Source: Cryptomeria japonica (Eukaryota > Streptophyta > Pinopsida > Cupressales > Cupressaceae). Taken from it: a stretch of 64,000 nt of DNA. The notes under the pieces are model-generated. The model was given only the letters and a program-made list of their open reading frames with translations. It ran no database searches and was not told the origin of the DNA. This document shows, in pieces, positions 27,178 through 38,831 of the stretch. The stretch is from the NCBI RefSeq assembly GCF_030272615.1, contig NC_081413.1, positions 188,568,669 through 188,632,668 on the forward strand, read 5' to 3'. Positions within the stretch are counted from its first letter, which is position 1; each line of letters opens with the position of its first letter. Both the position numbers and the translations under genes were made by a program.

Positions 27178-27902
27178 CCAAATATATTATATTTATTATT
27201 AGTATCTCTCATATAGTGAGGGAGAGGTATATAGTGGGATAATTAGTAAATATAATTATTAGGTTAATTACTAATGTTATATTCTTATTAATTAATATAT
27301 AAACCCATAGAAAGAGATAAACAATTTTAGAATATAAAAAAAGATATTGATATATATACACAATCTTTCCTTGTCCATAATCTCTACAATAATGTTCTTC
27401 TTCCTAAATAGGTTGCTAAATTTTTTGTGTAGAGTAATGTAATATTGATCCTTATTCTATGAATACTATTATGTCTTCCTTTATTCATTCCTCGTGCAAA
27501 TAAAACTTTACAAATTGCGAGAAATGGTAACCATTCTTAGTTTCTTTTTTATACTTCGAACCAAACCCATTAAGAATATAGATAACTAAATAGGTAGCCT
27601 AACATGAATATAAAGTATCTTTGTATGGTAGATGTACTCTCTTATTCTTCTTATACCCTTGACCCCATAGACATTCTCTAGCTTTTACCATGTTACTAAT
27701 TAGCAAGCCAATACTTCGTTCTCTATCTTATATGAATTAATAATTTAAATAAAATTAAAAATTAATGTGTGAATATGAAAGAGTATTGTTTTTTATCTTT
27801 TATCAATTACTATTTTTTAAATCCATAGAATATATTTCAGTAGTTGTGAGTAATAATAATCAATACTAACAAGTTTGAAGGCATGTCTATAGTAGGTTAA
27901 AT
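27178..27902. other. AT-rich spacer, nothing recognised
   Basis: About 725 bp of AT-rich sequence between the microsatellite region and the gypsy element. No feature was seen. Confidence 0.6.
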
Positions 27903-28643
27903 TAACATGTAGTGTCCCTCCTAGATTTACATTTTAAATCATGATTCGATAGACTTATCTAGACTTATGATGATATTTTGATGATAATTATGGCGTTATT
28001 CCTATGCAGTAGACATTTATGATGCTATATGGACATATGATATATTGATGACTTTTGATGATCTATGTGATGGGTGACATGTTATGATTACTCAATGGAT
28101 GATATTTCTTGATGGCTTATATGTATTCGAGATTCTTATGCGATTTATATGATTTCATGATATATGATGATGATACTAACCCTACTTCATCATGATGATT
28201 TTATGAGATGTGTTTGTATTGGGTGACTGTCTTCGTGAAAGGAACGATGTCTTAGCACTCATTGCGTGCATGATAAGGTGTTGTGATTCTCTTTCACTTG
28301 CCTGCTACTATGATGTTGTATATAAATATGCTATGTTGTGTTTATCGGTGGATGCAAGATTGCAAGTACCGGACATTGACTCCACCTGGTCTCACAGGTC
28401 TAAGTGTGTCCTAATCCCAATGGCAGTTGTTGGAGATGACTTGGTTTTCTCTCACCTACTCATGGTCTATTATGTTCACCTTGTCAGTCTTGTTGGGTAT
28501 AAGTGTTGTCCAGTCTTGAGTCTGTATCTCGTTCTATCTTTGTGCGGTTGGTTATGTATGTGTATGGTTTATCTTGGATTGGATTAATTATCCTATGGTT
28601 GGATAATGTTTATTTAATTAATTAGTTAATGATGAGTAATAAT

Positions 28644-29174
28644 TAAACCTGTTCATGGGTTCCCTAGGGTTAATCCTTTGAATGTTCCTTTGGATGGGGA
28701 GACGGTGAAATGGTCAAAACTAGAGAAGGGGTGGGTGAAAATAATTTTGATGGGGCATCAAAAGGTAATCTAGGGATTTCAGGTGCGAGATGTGTGGCTT
28801 GTGACAATGAAGGGAAGATCCTCTTTACAGGCGCAAGAAGGATACAAGATGGCACTAATAATGAGGTGGAGGCTCAGGCGGCCTTACTAGTAGTTGAACT
28901 GGCAACAAATATGAAGGTGACAAAGGTACACCTGGAGGGTGACTCCCAAATCGTAGTTCAGGCCTTGATCAAAGGCAATACACTGTGGTGGAAAATGAAT
29001 AAATATGTACACAATATAAGTGAAAAGTTTAAATCTTTCCAAAATTATTGCATCTCGCATGTGAGAAGAGGAGGAAATGTCATTGTGGATGGGTTGTCGA
29101 ATGAAGCGTGTGAGCTCGCGCTAAGGGAAATGAGGTGGTGTGACTACAATAAAGAAATCGTGAGATGGAGTTAA
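28644..29174 (+). pseudogene. LINE RNase H domain
   Basis: The frame from 28710 to a TAA at 29172-29174 is a plant LINE-type RNase H. All four expected acidic residues are present: NFDGASKGN (D14), NNEVEAQAAL (E52), LEGDSQIVVQAL (D78) and GGNVIVDGLS (D127). Just upstream, in another frame, the DNA reads KWSKLEKGWVKI, the usual lead-in to this domain. A one-base frame change near 28740 therefore separates it from the rest of the ORF. The reverse transcriptase is missing through 5' truncation. Confidence 0.88.
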
Positions 29175-29378
29175 GGCTACTTGCCAAGTTGGTAGTCAAA
29201 AAATTCAAATTTCATGTCAGACAACCAACTTTTCTTCTGAGTAAGGTCGAGTTAATGACCATTTATTATGGAATTCTTTTTGAAATGGCAGCGATGGTGG
29301 AGTGTGATGCATTGAATACTAATTTAGGAATGCTCGCTTATTTAATGAGAATAGTCGGTAAGTTGGTGAAGACAATTT

Positions 29379-30134
29379 TTGACAGATTACATCAGAATTC
29401 TCTATAATTCTTCAGTGAGTACCAAAATGGAAGCCAATTTCACTCTGCAGTCTTCCAAGCTAATGCCAGCTTTTCGAGGACCTGTCCCCCTAAAAAAGAT
29501 TGAGAAGATGTTTCTTGCAAAAGATCCATTGTTTTTTAAGGAAATTCAACTGGTCTTGGGCAAAGAGGTGGCGGCTATCGGTCACAGATATAGATGCAAA
29601 GCAAATATTTACTCTCTTATCATGGCATGGGGACTGGAGCTGGGTTACATCTATGAGGATGTGAGAAAAGTTATGAATAAGATCATTCCACAAGAGTACT
29701 TGTTAAATTGGGAGTACATGTTGGAATGGGTTGTGTCGGGGTGGGGTTTCAATCTTGTTGAAGGCATCCCATAGGAGAATGGGGAGTTGTAGGCGAGGCA
29801 CTCGTGAATTCAATTCCTTCGCCATCGTGAGGAAGCTCGAGTCCATTTTAAAGAAGACGCGAAGCGAGGATGGGAAGGGTTGACAATCTTCGTCCAGATT
29901 ATGGATATCGAAGATGTAATTCGGTAGGAGGGTGGGGAGGTGAGATTGGCGGAGGAGATGAGATACAAGAGGCCGATTACGCAAAAATTATCAGCGGAAT
30001 TGGCAAGACAGGGTGTAGTGGGTGGTGCAGCGGGTGGGAGTGGTAGTGAGACAGAAAGACCAGCTTCGCGAGGGTTAGTGGCCGAAGATGCAGAAGGAAG
30101 AACTAAAGATTCACAGGCCTCTACAGGAAGATGA
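29379..30134 (+). pseudogene. decayed relative of the 53.3-54.0 kb gene
   Basis: From the ATG at 29427, an open frame to 29774 begins MEANFTLQSS. It matches the minus-strand protein at 53274-53975 in order: MEANFTL, a KEVAAIGHRYR motif, YSLIMAW and MLEWVV. After a stop at 29772-29774 the similarity continues in other frames (EEARVHFKEDAKRGWEGL near 29830, then MRYKRPITQKLSAELARQG up to 30134), so at least one frameshift has broken it. The function of the family is unknown to me. It lies on the same strand as the LINE RNase H and inside the same target duplication. Confidence 0.75.
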
Positions 30135-33100
30135 GGATTTCACTGAATCAGGGTACCTCTAGACACATCTTTTTGTTTAGATGTTTCCTTTTTAGTTGAT
30201 AAACTTAAAACTTTATTTTCTATTAAATGATAAACTCTTCGGCCAGCTTTTGGCATGATGTATTTTGAATTTCTGCTTCAGATGATGTGGGGGTGGGGTG
30301 GGGTCTAAGTAGTAAATATTTTGGAAAACCATGGTTTTAGACAGTAGGAATGGATGGTGGTTGGGGGTGGTTTGGGGGAGTGGTTTCTTTTTTGGAAGTT
30401 TGATGCAAATGTACTTTTTAGTTTAAAGAAATAAAATATAACTATTACCGATCAAACAAAAATGATGAGTAATAATAAATAAATTTATAATTAATTAATT
30501 AATTCAGATTTGATTTATTATTATTGAATTTATTAATGTTTGATTTACTAATTTAGTGTTTTACTTTGGATTTAATCGACTAATTATTTATTTAATTGAT
30601 TTATTGGCTATTGTTTTATTTAATTATTTTTATCCTTTGGTTATTCATGATTGATTAATTTTTATTTATTTTAGACATTGTTATAAAGCTTGTTTTATTA
30701 TTAATAATAATAAAGGTATAAGCCTATTTCTTTTGTTACACTCCTAAACTAATAACAATAATGTAGGGAAATGTTAAAATAAAATAGATTTGTTTTTACC
30801 TACCTGCTTATTTGATTGGGTGAAATTGAAATTGTTGGTAGGAAATATATTAAATATTCTACCTTGGAACTATACAAGGTATGTAGGAAATATTATTTTT
30901 ATGAATTTATTTGATTGGCGAAATTTTTTGCTAGAGATTTTTTATTTGGATTCCTATAGCTATTTGGGGGTTACCAGTGGGAACTATTTTGGATTTTGGA
31001 TTCGTGTTTCTGATTTGGATTGAATATTTTGGAGTGGTTTTGGATTCAACATTTCTTCCTCTTCAATTCGACTCTTTTGGATTGCGATTTGGAGGTTGGT
31101 GGATTTTTAATTTTTACATTCTTGTTTACAATGAATGCTTCCTTCCTGTGAAAATGTGGTTGTCATGTCTGCAACTCAAATAATGTTTGGGGATTAGTTT
31201 ATTTTGGTTTGATAAGGGAATGGCTATATTTGTAGGGAAAGATTGATTCTCTTTTGTGAATCGTTATTGTGAATCTTCTCTGTAAAATTCTTCTGAGTAT
31301 GTTTTCCGGAAATATTATACTATTAAAATGTAAAATGGATTCCAAGCATTTGAATGTGATTGTTCCTATATGTTTTAGGAGAGTTTCATGGTGGTGTTGA
31401 ATACATGTTTGTGTAAGTTCTCTTGTGAAGTCCTTGTTGAGATAGGAGTTGTTTCTCTTAGGTTTGAATGTGTCAATTGCATTGTAAGAGCTCCTAAAGC
31501 TCACAGAGAGTTTCCATGTCATGTTCAGACAATTGAAACTTATTTGGAATGTCTTGGAAATGTTTTGGTTTAGTCCTTTTGGCCTATGCAGAGATTGGGC
31601 TTCCTCATTTGCTCTTTGAATCAAAAACGCAGTTTTAGCCAAAGCGCTTCCCCACTGAGTTGCAAACTCTTTCCTGAGAGTTGCATTTGACGCATAATCC
31701 AAGTGTAAACCCCTTCCTATGCTTATCCAACCTCCTAGTCATGCCCTTGGGGTTTTTTTTGCCTTCTGAGTCGATCTGGGTAGCTACTTTACCCTCAGGA
31801 TCCCTCAAACATACTTTACCAGAAACACCACTAAACCAACTAGAAACGCCATCAAACTAACTAGGAATGCCACCCTATCTACCAGGAACGTTGCTATGCA
31901 TAGGAAAAATGTCATTGTTCAGTCCTAGAGAGCTGACAAACTGACCATGAGAGTTAACCTACAGACTGAGAAGGCTAACCTATGGACCCAAAACATTGAC
32001 CAATGGACCAGAAACGTTGTGCTACCCTACAAACTAGGAATGCCACTCTGCATACTAGGAGAGCTAAACTAGTCCAAAATGCCCATCAGGTCAATTTTGA
32101 TGTTGTAAAGCCCTAGTTTGGATTGTGTGATGTTTCCAGAGGCATGTGAAGTCTGTGTTGAGTAATTTGATTGATTCATGATTTTATATTATGTTTCAAG
32201 ATTTATTTTGTGCTCTGGTATGTGGGATCATGCCTTACCGTTGAGGAGTTTCCTTATGCAAAAGTTGCTCCAACAAGAGGTTCTTGCCTTGCTGTTTGAG
32301 GATTGTTTCTATGACTCCAGTGGGAAGTTTTGTACCTCATTGTTGAGGATTCACATTAGTTTATGATGTGCTTATGTTTCATGTTATTGCTTTGGTACTA
32401 TGCCTATGAGGTATCTGTGAAGGCCATATGCTTGTAATGGTTCATATGTATGATTTATGTGCAGTATGTGTTCAGTGGTGTTATATGATCTTGAAGACCT
32501 CTTTGTGAGTATTATTTCATGTGTTGTGATGTCATTTTATGTGTTACCCTATGGATTTGCATATGATTAGGGGGAGTGGGCTTCCTCGTGATTACCGGGG
32601 TCAAGTGAGTTAGGTTGCTTGACACCTAGACCGCCAGGGCACAATGGGAGTTTTCCTGTTTGTAATTAAGTGATAACTTGTAATAATTGATTGGGTTTGG
32701 GTTTCACATAATAAGATAATTCTATATGGTTTGGTCATATGAGATGGAAAGATAATTTCCCTTGTACTCACATAGGTTGAGATGGCTCCACATGTTTGTT
32801 AAGGGATTATTTTCACCCTTCTTTTGTGAGGGTAGCATGTATGACTATTAGGAGTATGGATTGCTCTTCTTTGTGAGGATAGCACACATGTCTACTATGG
32901 GTGTATAATTACCTTCTTTGTGAGGCTAGCACATAGGAGCATGACTAGTAAGGATGGCTATATTCCCTTCTAAATGAGGACAATGTGTCATGACACTTCA
33001 TTCCTACATGTGACCATGTCCATATGCCATGATTTTATTGTATGCCTCTGGAAGAGTCTATTGTTGATTTCAGCCTTGCAAAGTTATGTGATCATTGTTA

Positions 33101-34032
33101 TGTTGAGTTCATTATGTGCTATGTTGAGTCCCATGGTTGTTAGGTGTCATCCTAGGTCATGAGTGAGCATTGGAACCCCGTGTCATCTCCTAGCACAGGG
33201 GGGCGTTCCTATTTGGTTCCACATGGTCGGGTGGTTTGATGCCTTCTCCCATTGGGATTTTCTTTATTGGAGTTGTGTGCGTGGATGTGGATTCTATTGC
33301 TCTTCATTATGTGAGAATACTCGTAGCTGACTTCATGTATTGTAATACGCATGTATTCATGATGGCATTGTGTTAAGGAAAGGACTATGTAATTTGAAAA
33401 GTGAATCTATGTAATATGACATTGTAAGACTAGAAATTGTATGTAATAAAATAGTATTCTTGAATGTGACACAAGTTGTCCTATTGTATGTTTAAATAAG
33501 TTTGATGTATGATTCTTAGATGGAACATGTATTTGATTAGATATCATGGATGTATGTTAGTGTAATTGTAAATGAAAGTAATCCTAATGTTATGCTTAAG
33601 ATTCCTAGATCTAAGGTAGCCTTAATGGAATTAATGATTGTTTATGGAATTAGTAACATGATGTTAGGAAGGATATGAGTTATATTTAAGTTGATATAAT
33701 GGATGCATTATATGGTTTTAGGAACATTTGGTATTGGTGCTTAAAATGAACTTAGACTATAGGATGTTACTCTTAAGTAGTGACATTGAGATACCTTAGG
33801 GGAAAGATGATATGATATGTTATTCCACTTGCGTAAATTGTGTTATGTAATATGGTAACTAAGAATAAGATGCAATTTGTAATGATGCATTTAGTAGATG
33901 ATGTATATGATATGCATTAGATGGACGTTATAGACATATGTGTTATTTAGTAGATGTGCTTTAAAAAAAATTATCTCTACTTGTAGTTAGATTAAGTGTA
34001 TTTCTCTAGGGTATTTTGGTGGGCATTACATC

Positions 34033-34045
34033 TAGTATCAGAGCC
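34033..34045 (+). promoter_or_regulatory. primer-binding site of the gypsy element
   Basis: TAGTATCAGAGCC follows the 5' LTR by two bases. It is the initiator-Met primer site with one G-to-A change. Confidence 0.85.
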
Positions 34046-34202
34046 CATGTTTATACACTCGGTACTCTAGTTTCACATGATCCCATTGTGCATGTTGGCA
34101 CTTAGCATGGGGTAGCCCAGTGGTTTATCCCTGCTTGTTATGTTATTTACATTAGTTGCTTTAGCATTAGCTTATGGTTCTTTTGCATTTTGCTTAGACA
34201 AG

Positions 34203-37200
34203 ATGCCTACTAGAGGTAGAGGTTGTGGACGTGGTCATGGAGGTTGCATGGGTATGACGTTTCTGAGGACTCACACCATGAGGAGCAGCAACAGGAGCAA
34301 CCTGGAGGTGATGCAGTTCCAAAGTTGGTCGCGACATTGCAGAATCTTCTTGATCGATTAGGACAGGGTTATGAGGGGAATCGTCAGGAGGAGTCCCATA
34401 ATTCTCATCATTGAGAGAGGGAGCTTTCACGCTCACCACCTAGGAGAGCAGAGATGGATCCAGATGCTAGTGCAACTAGCCACATGAGAGATCTCTTGCG
34501 AGCTCGTCCTCCTACCTTCGATGGTCTTGGCACTGGCATGGAGGCATAGACATGGTTGCTAGATTTGAATAGGTGTTTTTCTATGTACCCATATAGCAGT
34601 AACACCAAGGCAAGATGTGCGATCATGCATCTTCATGATTTTGCATCGACATGGTGGCAGACAAAAGAGCATAAGTTGCATATTGATATTGCTACTATTT
34701 CATGGGAGATGTTCTTGGAGCGTTTTCGTGCTCATCTCCTATCGGACTACTGGAGGCAGAGGAAGGCTGATGAGTTTCATGACTTGAGGTAGTAGGGTTT
34801 GTCAATTGAGCAGTACGAGCGGAGGTTCTTTGAGCTTAAGCAATATGTCGGGATAGATGATGATGAGTTGATGTTGATTCAATACTTTGTTAGAGGTCTC
34901 AGTGACCGCATCAGTGATGAGGTTCGGATGCACTTGCCTAAGTCATTGGAGGTAGTTGTAGAGAAGGCATGTTTGGCAGAGGAGAACCTGACTTTAGCCT
35001 CAAGATGTGCATCGGGTATGCAGTCATTTAGTGTTCCATTCTCAATTGCGAGGAGTGCACAACTGCAATCATCAAGCATTGCCAAGAGTCATCCCTATTC
35101 TTTTCGTAGATATCCATGCTATTGGAAGAAGTATCCTCAAAATCAGAATTTTGCATGTGGTTCAAGATCTTAGCAGGATAGAGACTGTGGTAGGCAGCAT
35201 GATAGACGATCAGCTCCTCCTCAACCAGCTTGTAGTTTTCAGCAGTCCAATAGAGGCAATGTTCAAAAGTCCAGTGCACCTCTAGAGACTCGGGGATTCA
35301 CTAGAGGGAGTTGCCTCACTTGTGGGAAACTTGGTCATTATGCATCTAATTGTCCTCAGAGATCCACACAAATGTCGGGATGGAGACCAGCAACTTCTGA
35401 TCCTATAATAGGCAACACAGGGAGATCCCATCGTGTGTTTGTGAAGGTTGATAACCATCGGGCTGAGCACCAGGCTACAATTATTGACACTACAGGTGAG
35501 ATAGGTGTTATCTCTTGCTCTATGCTATTTGATTCAGGTGCTTTTGATTATTTCATTTCTCCTTCAGTAGTAGAGAAATGCGGTCTTGCTATGGCAAAGC
35601 AAAGTGATAGGTGGAAAGTTGAGCTTGCTACAGGATCCAAGGTGGCAGTTGATTTCATGGTGCATGGTTGTGAGTTGGATTTGGGAGTTTGCACCACCTT
35701 GGTAGATCTTCGTGTTCTTTCTTTGGGGTCTTATGGAGTTGTGCTTGGTATGGATTGTCTTGAGTCTCATCGGGCTAGTATTTATTGTAGTGGCAAGAGA
35801 GTGCAGTGTTTGGATGATAGTGGGAGGAGTGTGGAGATAGTAGGAGTTCAGAGACCTATTTCCCTTTGCATGATTTCCGCTATGCAGCTGAAGCGATGTG
35901 CGCGGTGAGGATGTATGTTATTTGTTGTTAGAGTGAATGAGTTGGATGAGGAAGGGAATCATGATGATCTCCTTCGTCAACATCCCATTCTTTAGGAGTT
36001 TGCAGATGTCTTTCCTAGTGAGATTCCAGGTTTACTACCGAAGCGCGACATCGATTTTCGGATAGACTTGGTTCCAGGTGTAGATCCCATATCTAAGGCT
36101 CCTTATCAGATGACTACTCAGGAGTTGAGTGAGTTAAGGTTTCAACTTGAGGATTTATTAGCTAAGGGATTCATTCACTCCACTGTCTCACCATAGGGTG
36201 CGCCATTATTGTTTGTGAAGAAGAAGGATGGATGTCTTAGGTTATGCATTGATTACATGCAGCTTAATAAGGTGACGATGAAGAACTGATATCCCTTGCC
36301 CAGGATTGATGATTTGTTTGATCAGATTAAGGATACAAAGGTCTTCTCCAAGATAGACCTTAAGTTAGGGTATCACCAGCTGAGGATTCATGAGGCAGAT
36401 ATTCATCGTACAACTTTTCACACTAGATATGGTCACTATGAGTTCACAATGGTACCTTTTGGTCTCACTAATGCTCCATTAGTTTTTATGAGCTTGATGA
36501 ACGAGGTTTTGAGGACATATCTTAACAGATTTGTGCTTGTATTCTTGGATGACATATTGATTTTCTCAAGGTCAATAGAGGAGCATGAGCAACATATGAA
36601 ACAGTTGTTACAGTGTTTGCGAGATAATCAGTTGTACGCCAATGTGGCGAAGAGTGAGTTCTTCCAAACGGAAGTGGGATATCTCGAACATGTCATTTCA
36701 GGAGAGGGCATTGTAGTGGATCCTTCTAAGATCCAGACTATTATGGATTGGCCAGCACCCACTAATGTGGGAGAGGTCCGCAATTTCATGGGTCTCATAG
36801 GATATTATCGCAGATTTGTGCAGGATTTTGTAAGGATTGCTCATCCCATCACTTCTCTTCAGAGGAGTGGGAATAATTTTGTGTGTTCAGATCAGTGTGA
36901 GATAGCTTTCAGGATCCTTAAGGAGTGTCTGACTAGTGCACCTATTCTTGCAGTACCAGATCCATTAGGTGATTTTGTGGTGTGCACAGATGCATCCTTG
37001 GAGGGTCTTAGAGTGATCCTTATAAAGGATGGAAGAATGATAGCATATGAGTCACGCAAGATTAAAGATCATGAGTTGAACTAACCTACTCATGATTTAG
37101 AGCTTGCGGTTGTGGTTCATTCTTTGGTTCATTGGAGGTACTTTCTCCTTGAGCATCACTTCGAGCTGCATAGTGATCATAGTAGCTTGTAATATATTTT

Positions 37201-38626
37201 CACGCAACCAAATTTGAATGCTAGGCAGTGGCGTTGGATGGAGTTCTTATGTGAGTATGATTTTGAGGTGAAGTACATCCAGGGTAAGGAGAATGTGGTA
37301 GCAGATGCCTTGAGTCACAGGAGGCATGAGGTTTCAGTGATGTCTCTTAGTGTTGATTTGAGGAGCAGGATTCTTAGTGCTCTTCCTTCAAACAGTTGGT
37401 ATTAGGAGGTCAGTGTAGAGATTGCATCAAGGAGAGATTTGGATGGCAGATATGCAAGTTATTCCTTAGAGTCGGATGGTCTTCTTCGACATTTGGGACG
37501 CATATATGTTCCACCTTCAGATGGTCTTCGAGCCTTGATCTTATCTGAGGCCCATCGTGAACCTTACTTGGCAACTCCAAGTGTCAAGAAGATCAATGCA
37601 GATTTGTGACAGTTGTATCATTGGGCAGGTATGAGGAGAGACATAGTTGATTGTGTGGTATATTGCCTAGAGTGTCAGCGCATGAAAGCAGAGCACCAAA
37701 ATTCAGCAGGTTTGTTGCAATTGAACTTGGTTCCAGGGTGGAAATGGGATATTAAATCCATAGATTTCATTGTTGGTTTGCCTATGTCTTCGCATTGACA
37801 TGATGAGATTATGGTCACCATTGATAGGTTGACCAAGGTGGCACATTTCTTACCGATCAGATCATCCTATACAACAGTGTCAGTGTCTCATATCTTCATG
37901 GAGCAAATTGTGAGGTTGCATGGTATTCCTTGATGGATCATTTTAGATCATGATCCAGTGTTCACCTCTGCATTGTGGATATTTCTTCAGCATGATTTGG
38001 GAGCACAACTAAACTTTAGTTCGACATATCATCCATAGACAAATGGTCAGACAAAGAGAGTGAATCAGGTGTTGGAGGATATGTTGAGGATGTACGTCAT
38101 GGATCAACAGTCTAGATGGGAGGAGTACATTCATTTAGTAGAGTTTTCCTATAATAATGGGTATCATAGCTTGATTGGCATGTCTCCTTTCCAGGAATTA
38201 TATGGTAGGCCTTGTCATACACCCTTGAATTAGGACAGATTGGAGGATAGAGTACTACTTGGTTCAGAGATGTTGCAGGACATGGAGCAGCAGGTGATGA
38301 GTATCAGAGAGCATTTGACAGTGGCACAGGATAGTCAGAAGAAATATGTAGATGCTCACCGTGTGGACAGACAGTTTGTGGTTGGGGATAAGGTGTTTTT
38401 GAGAGTGCATCCGCGAAAGAGTTTGATCCGTTATGGAAAAGGCTCTAGGTTGGCACCTCGATTTGTAGGACCTTTTGAGATTTTGGAGCGGATTGGTCCT
38501 GTAGCATATCGCCTTGCCTTTCCGCCCAGCTCATCCCATATCGATGATGTATTTCATGTGTTTGTTTTGAGGATCTATCATCCTGGATATATCGCATGTT
38601 TTGGATTGGCATGCATTGCAAGTTGA
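34203..38626 (+). pseudogene. gypsy gag-pol polyprotein, multiply stopped
   Basis: After a frame change near 34250, one frame runs to 38626 with about 17 in-frame stops. In order: an Arg/Gly-rich start, a gag region (ARPPTFDG near 34510, SIEQYERRFFELKQY near 34805), a CCHC knuckle CLTCGKLGHYASNC near 35315, protease with LFDSGAF near 35526, reverse transcriptase with [24 protein letters not shown] and the catalytic VFLDDIL near 36540, RNase H with CTDASLEG near 36983, an integrase zinc region ending CLECQRMK near 37670, the integrase core with SIDFIVGLP near 37760 and a second acidic position in ILDHDPVF near 37940. The integrase C terminus has GDKVFLRVHP near 38388 and GPFEILERIGPVAYRL. Downstream frames resemble a chromodomain tail. 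Many stops are single transitions at positions where relatives have Gln, Trp or Arg. It is not functional. Confidence 0.95.
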
Positions 38627-38817
38627 GGATAGGCAACTTTCTCTAGAGCTCGTGTACATTCTTCAGCATCAAGGGCTGACCCTGAGGGGTCGGGTCATGG
38701 ACAAGTAAGGGTCCAATGGGACCCAAGTGATGATTCTTCAGCAACATGGGAGGATGCAGTGCAGATGAGAGAGTTGTAACCCTATTTGTTCTCAGGCTTC
38801 CAGGAGTAAGCCTAGGC

Positions 38818-38831
38818 AAAAGGGGGGAGGA
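38818..38831 (+). promoter_or_regulatory. polypurine tract of the gypsy element
   Basis: AAAAGGGGGGAGGA immediately precedes the TG of the 3' LTR. Confidence 0.85.

Larger units (their letters stand above)
28644..30460 (+). mobile_element. 5'-truncated LINE with an extra gene-like cassette
   Basis: An insertion of 1817 bp absent from the other LTR, flanked by an exact 16-bp target duplication AATGATGAGTAATAAT (28628-28643 and 30461-30476). Duplications of this length, 5' truncation and an AATAAA near the 3' end (about 30430) are the marks of LINE-driven insertion. The first part encodes the RNase H tail of a plant L1-type LINE. The second part encodes a decayed relative of the protein at 53274-53975. 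The A-tail is short and mixed (ATCAAACAAA). Confidence 0.85.
27908..34030 (+). repeat. 5' LTR of the gypsy element, interrupted by a LINE
   Basis: It aligns with the 3' LTR along its whole length, except for the inserted block at 28644-30460. Without that block it is about 4.3 kb. It ends GGGCATTACA directly before the primer site. Confidence 0.93.

Noticed and set aside
28210-28587. 125-residue ORF, repeated at 39134-39508
   Set aside because: It lies at matching places in both gypsy LTRs, so its duplication reflects the LTR pair and not a gene. No domain is seen.
31199-31702. 167-residue minus-strand ORF, partly repeated at 41757-42080
   Set aside because: Also located in both LTRs and antisense to the element, with only partial conservation of the frame.
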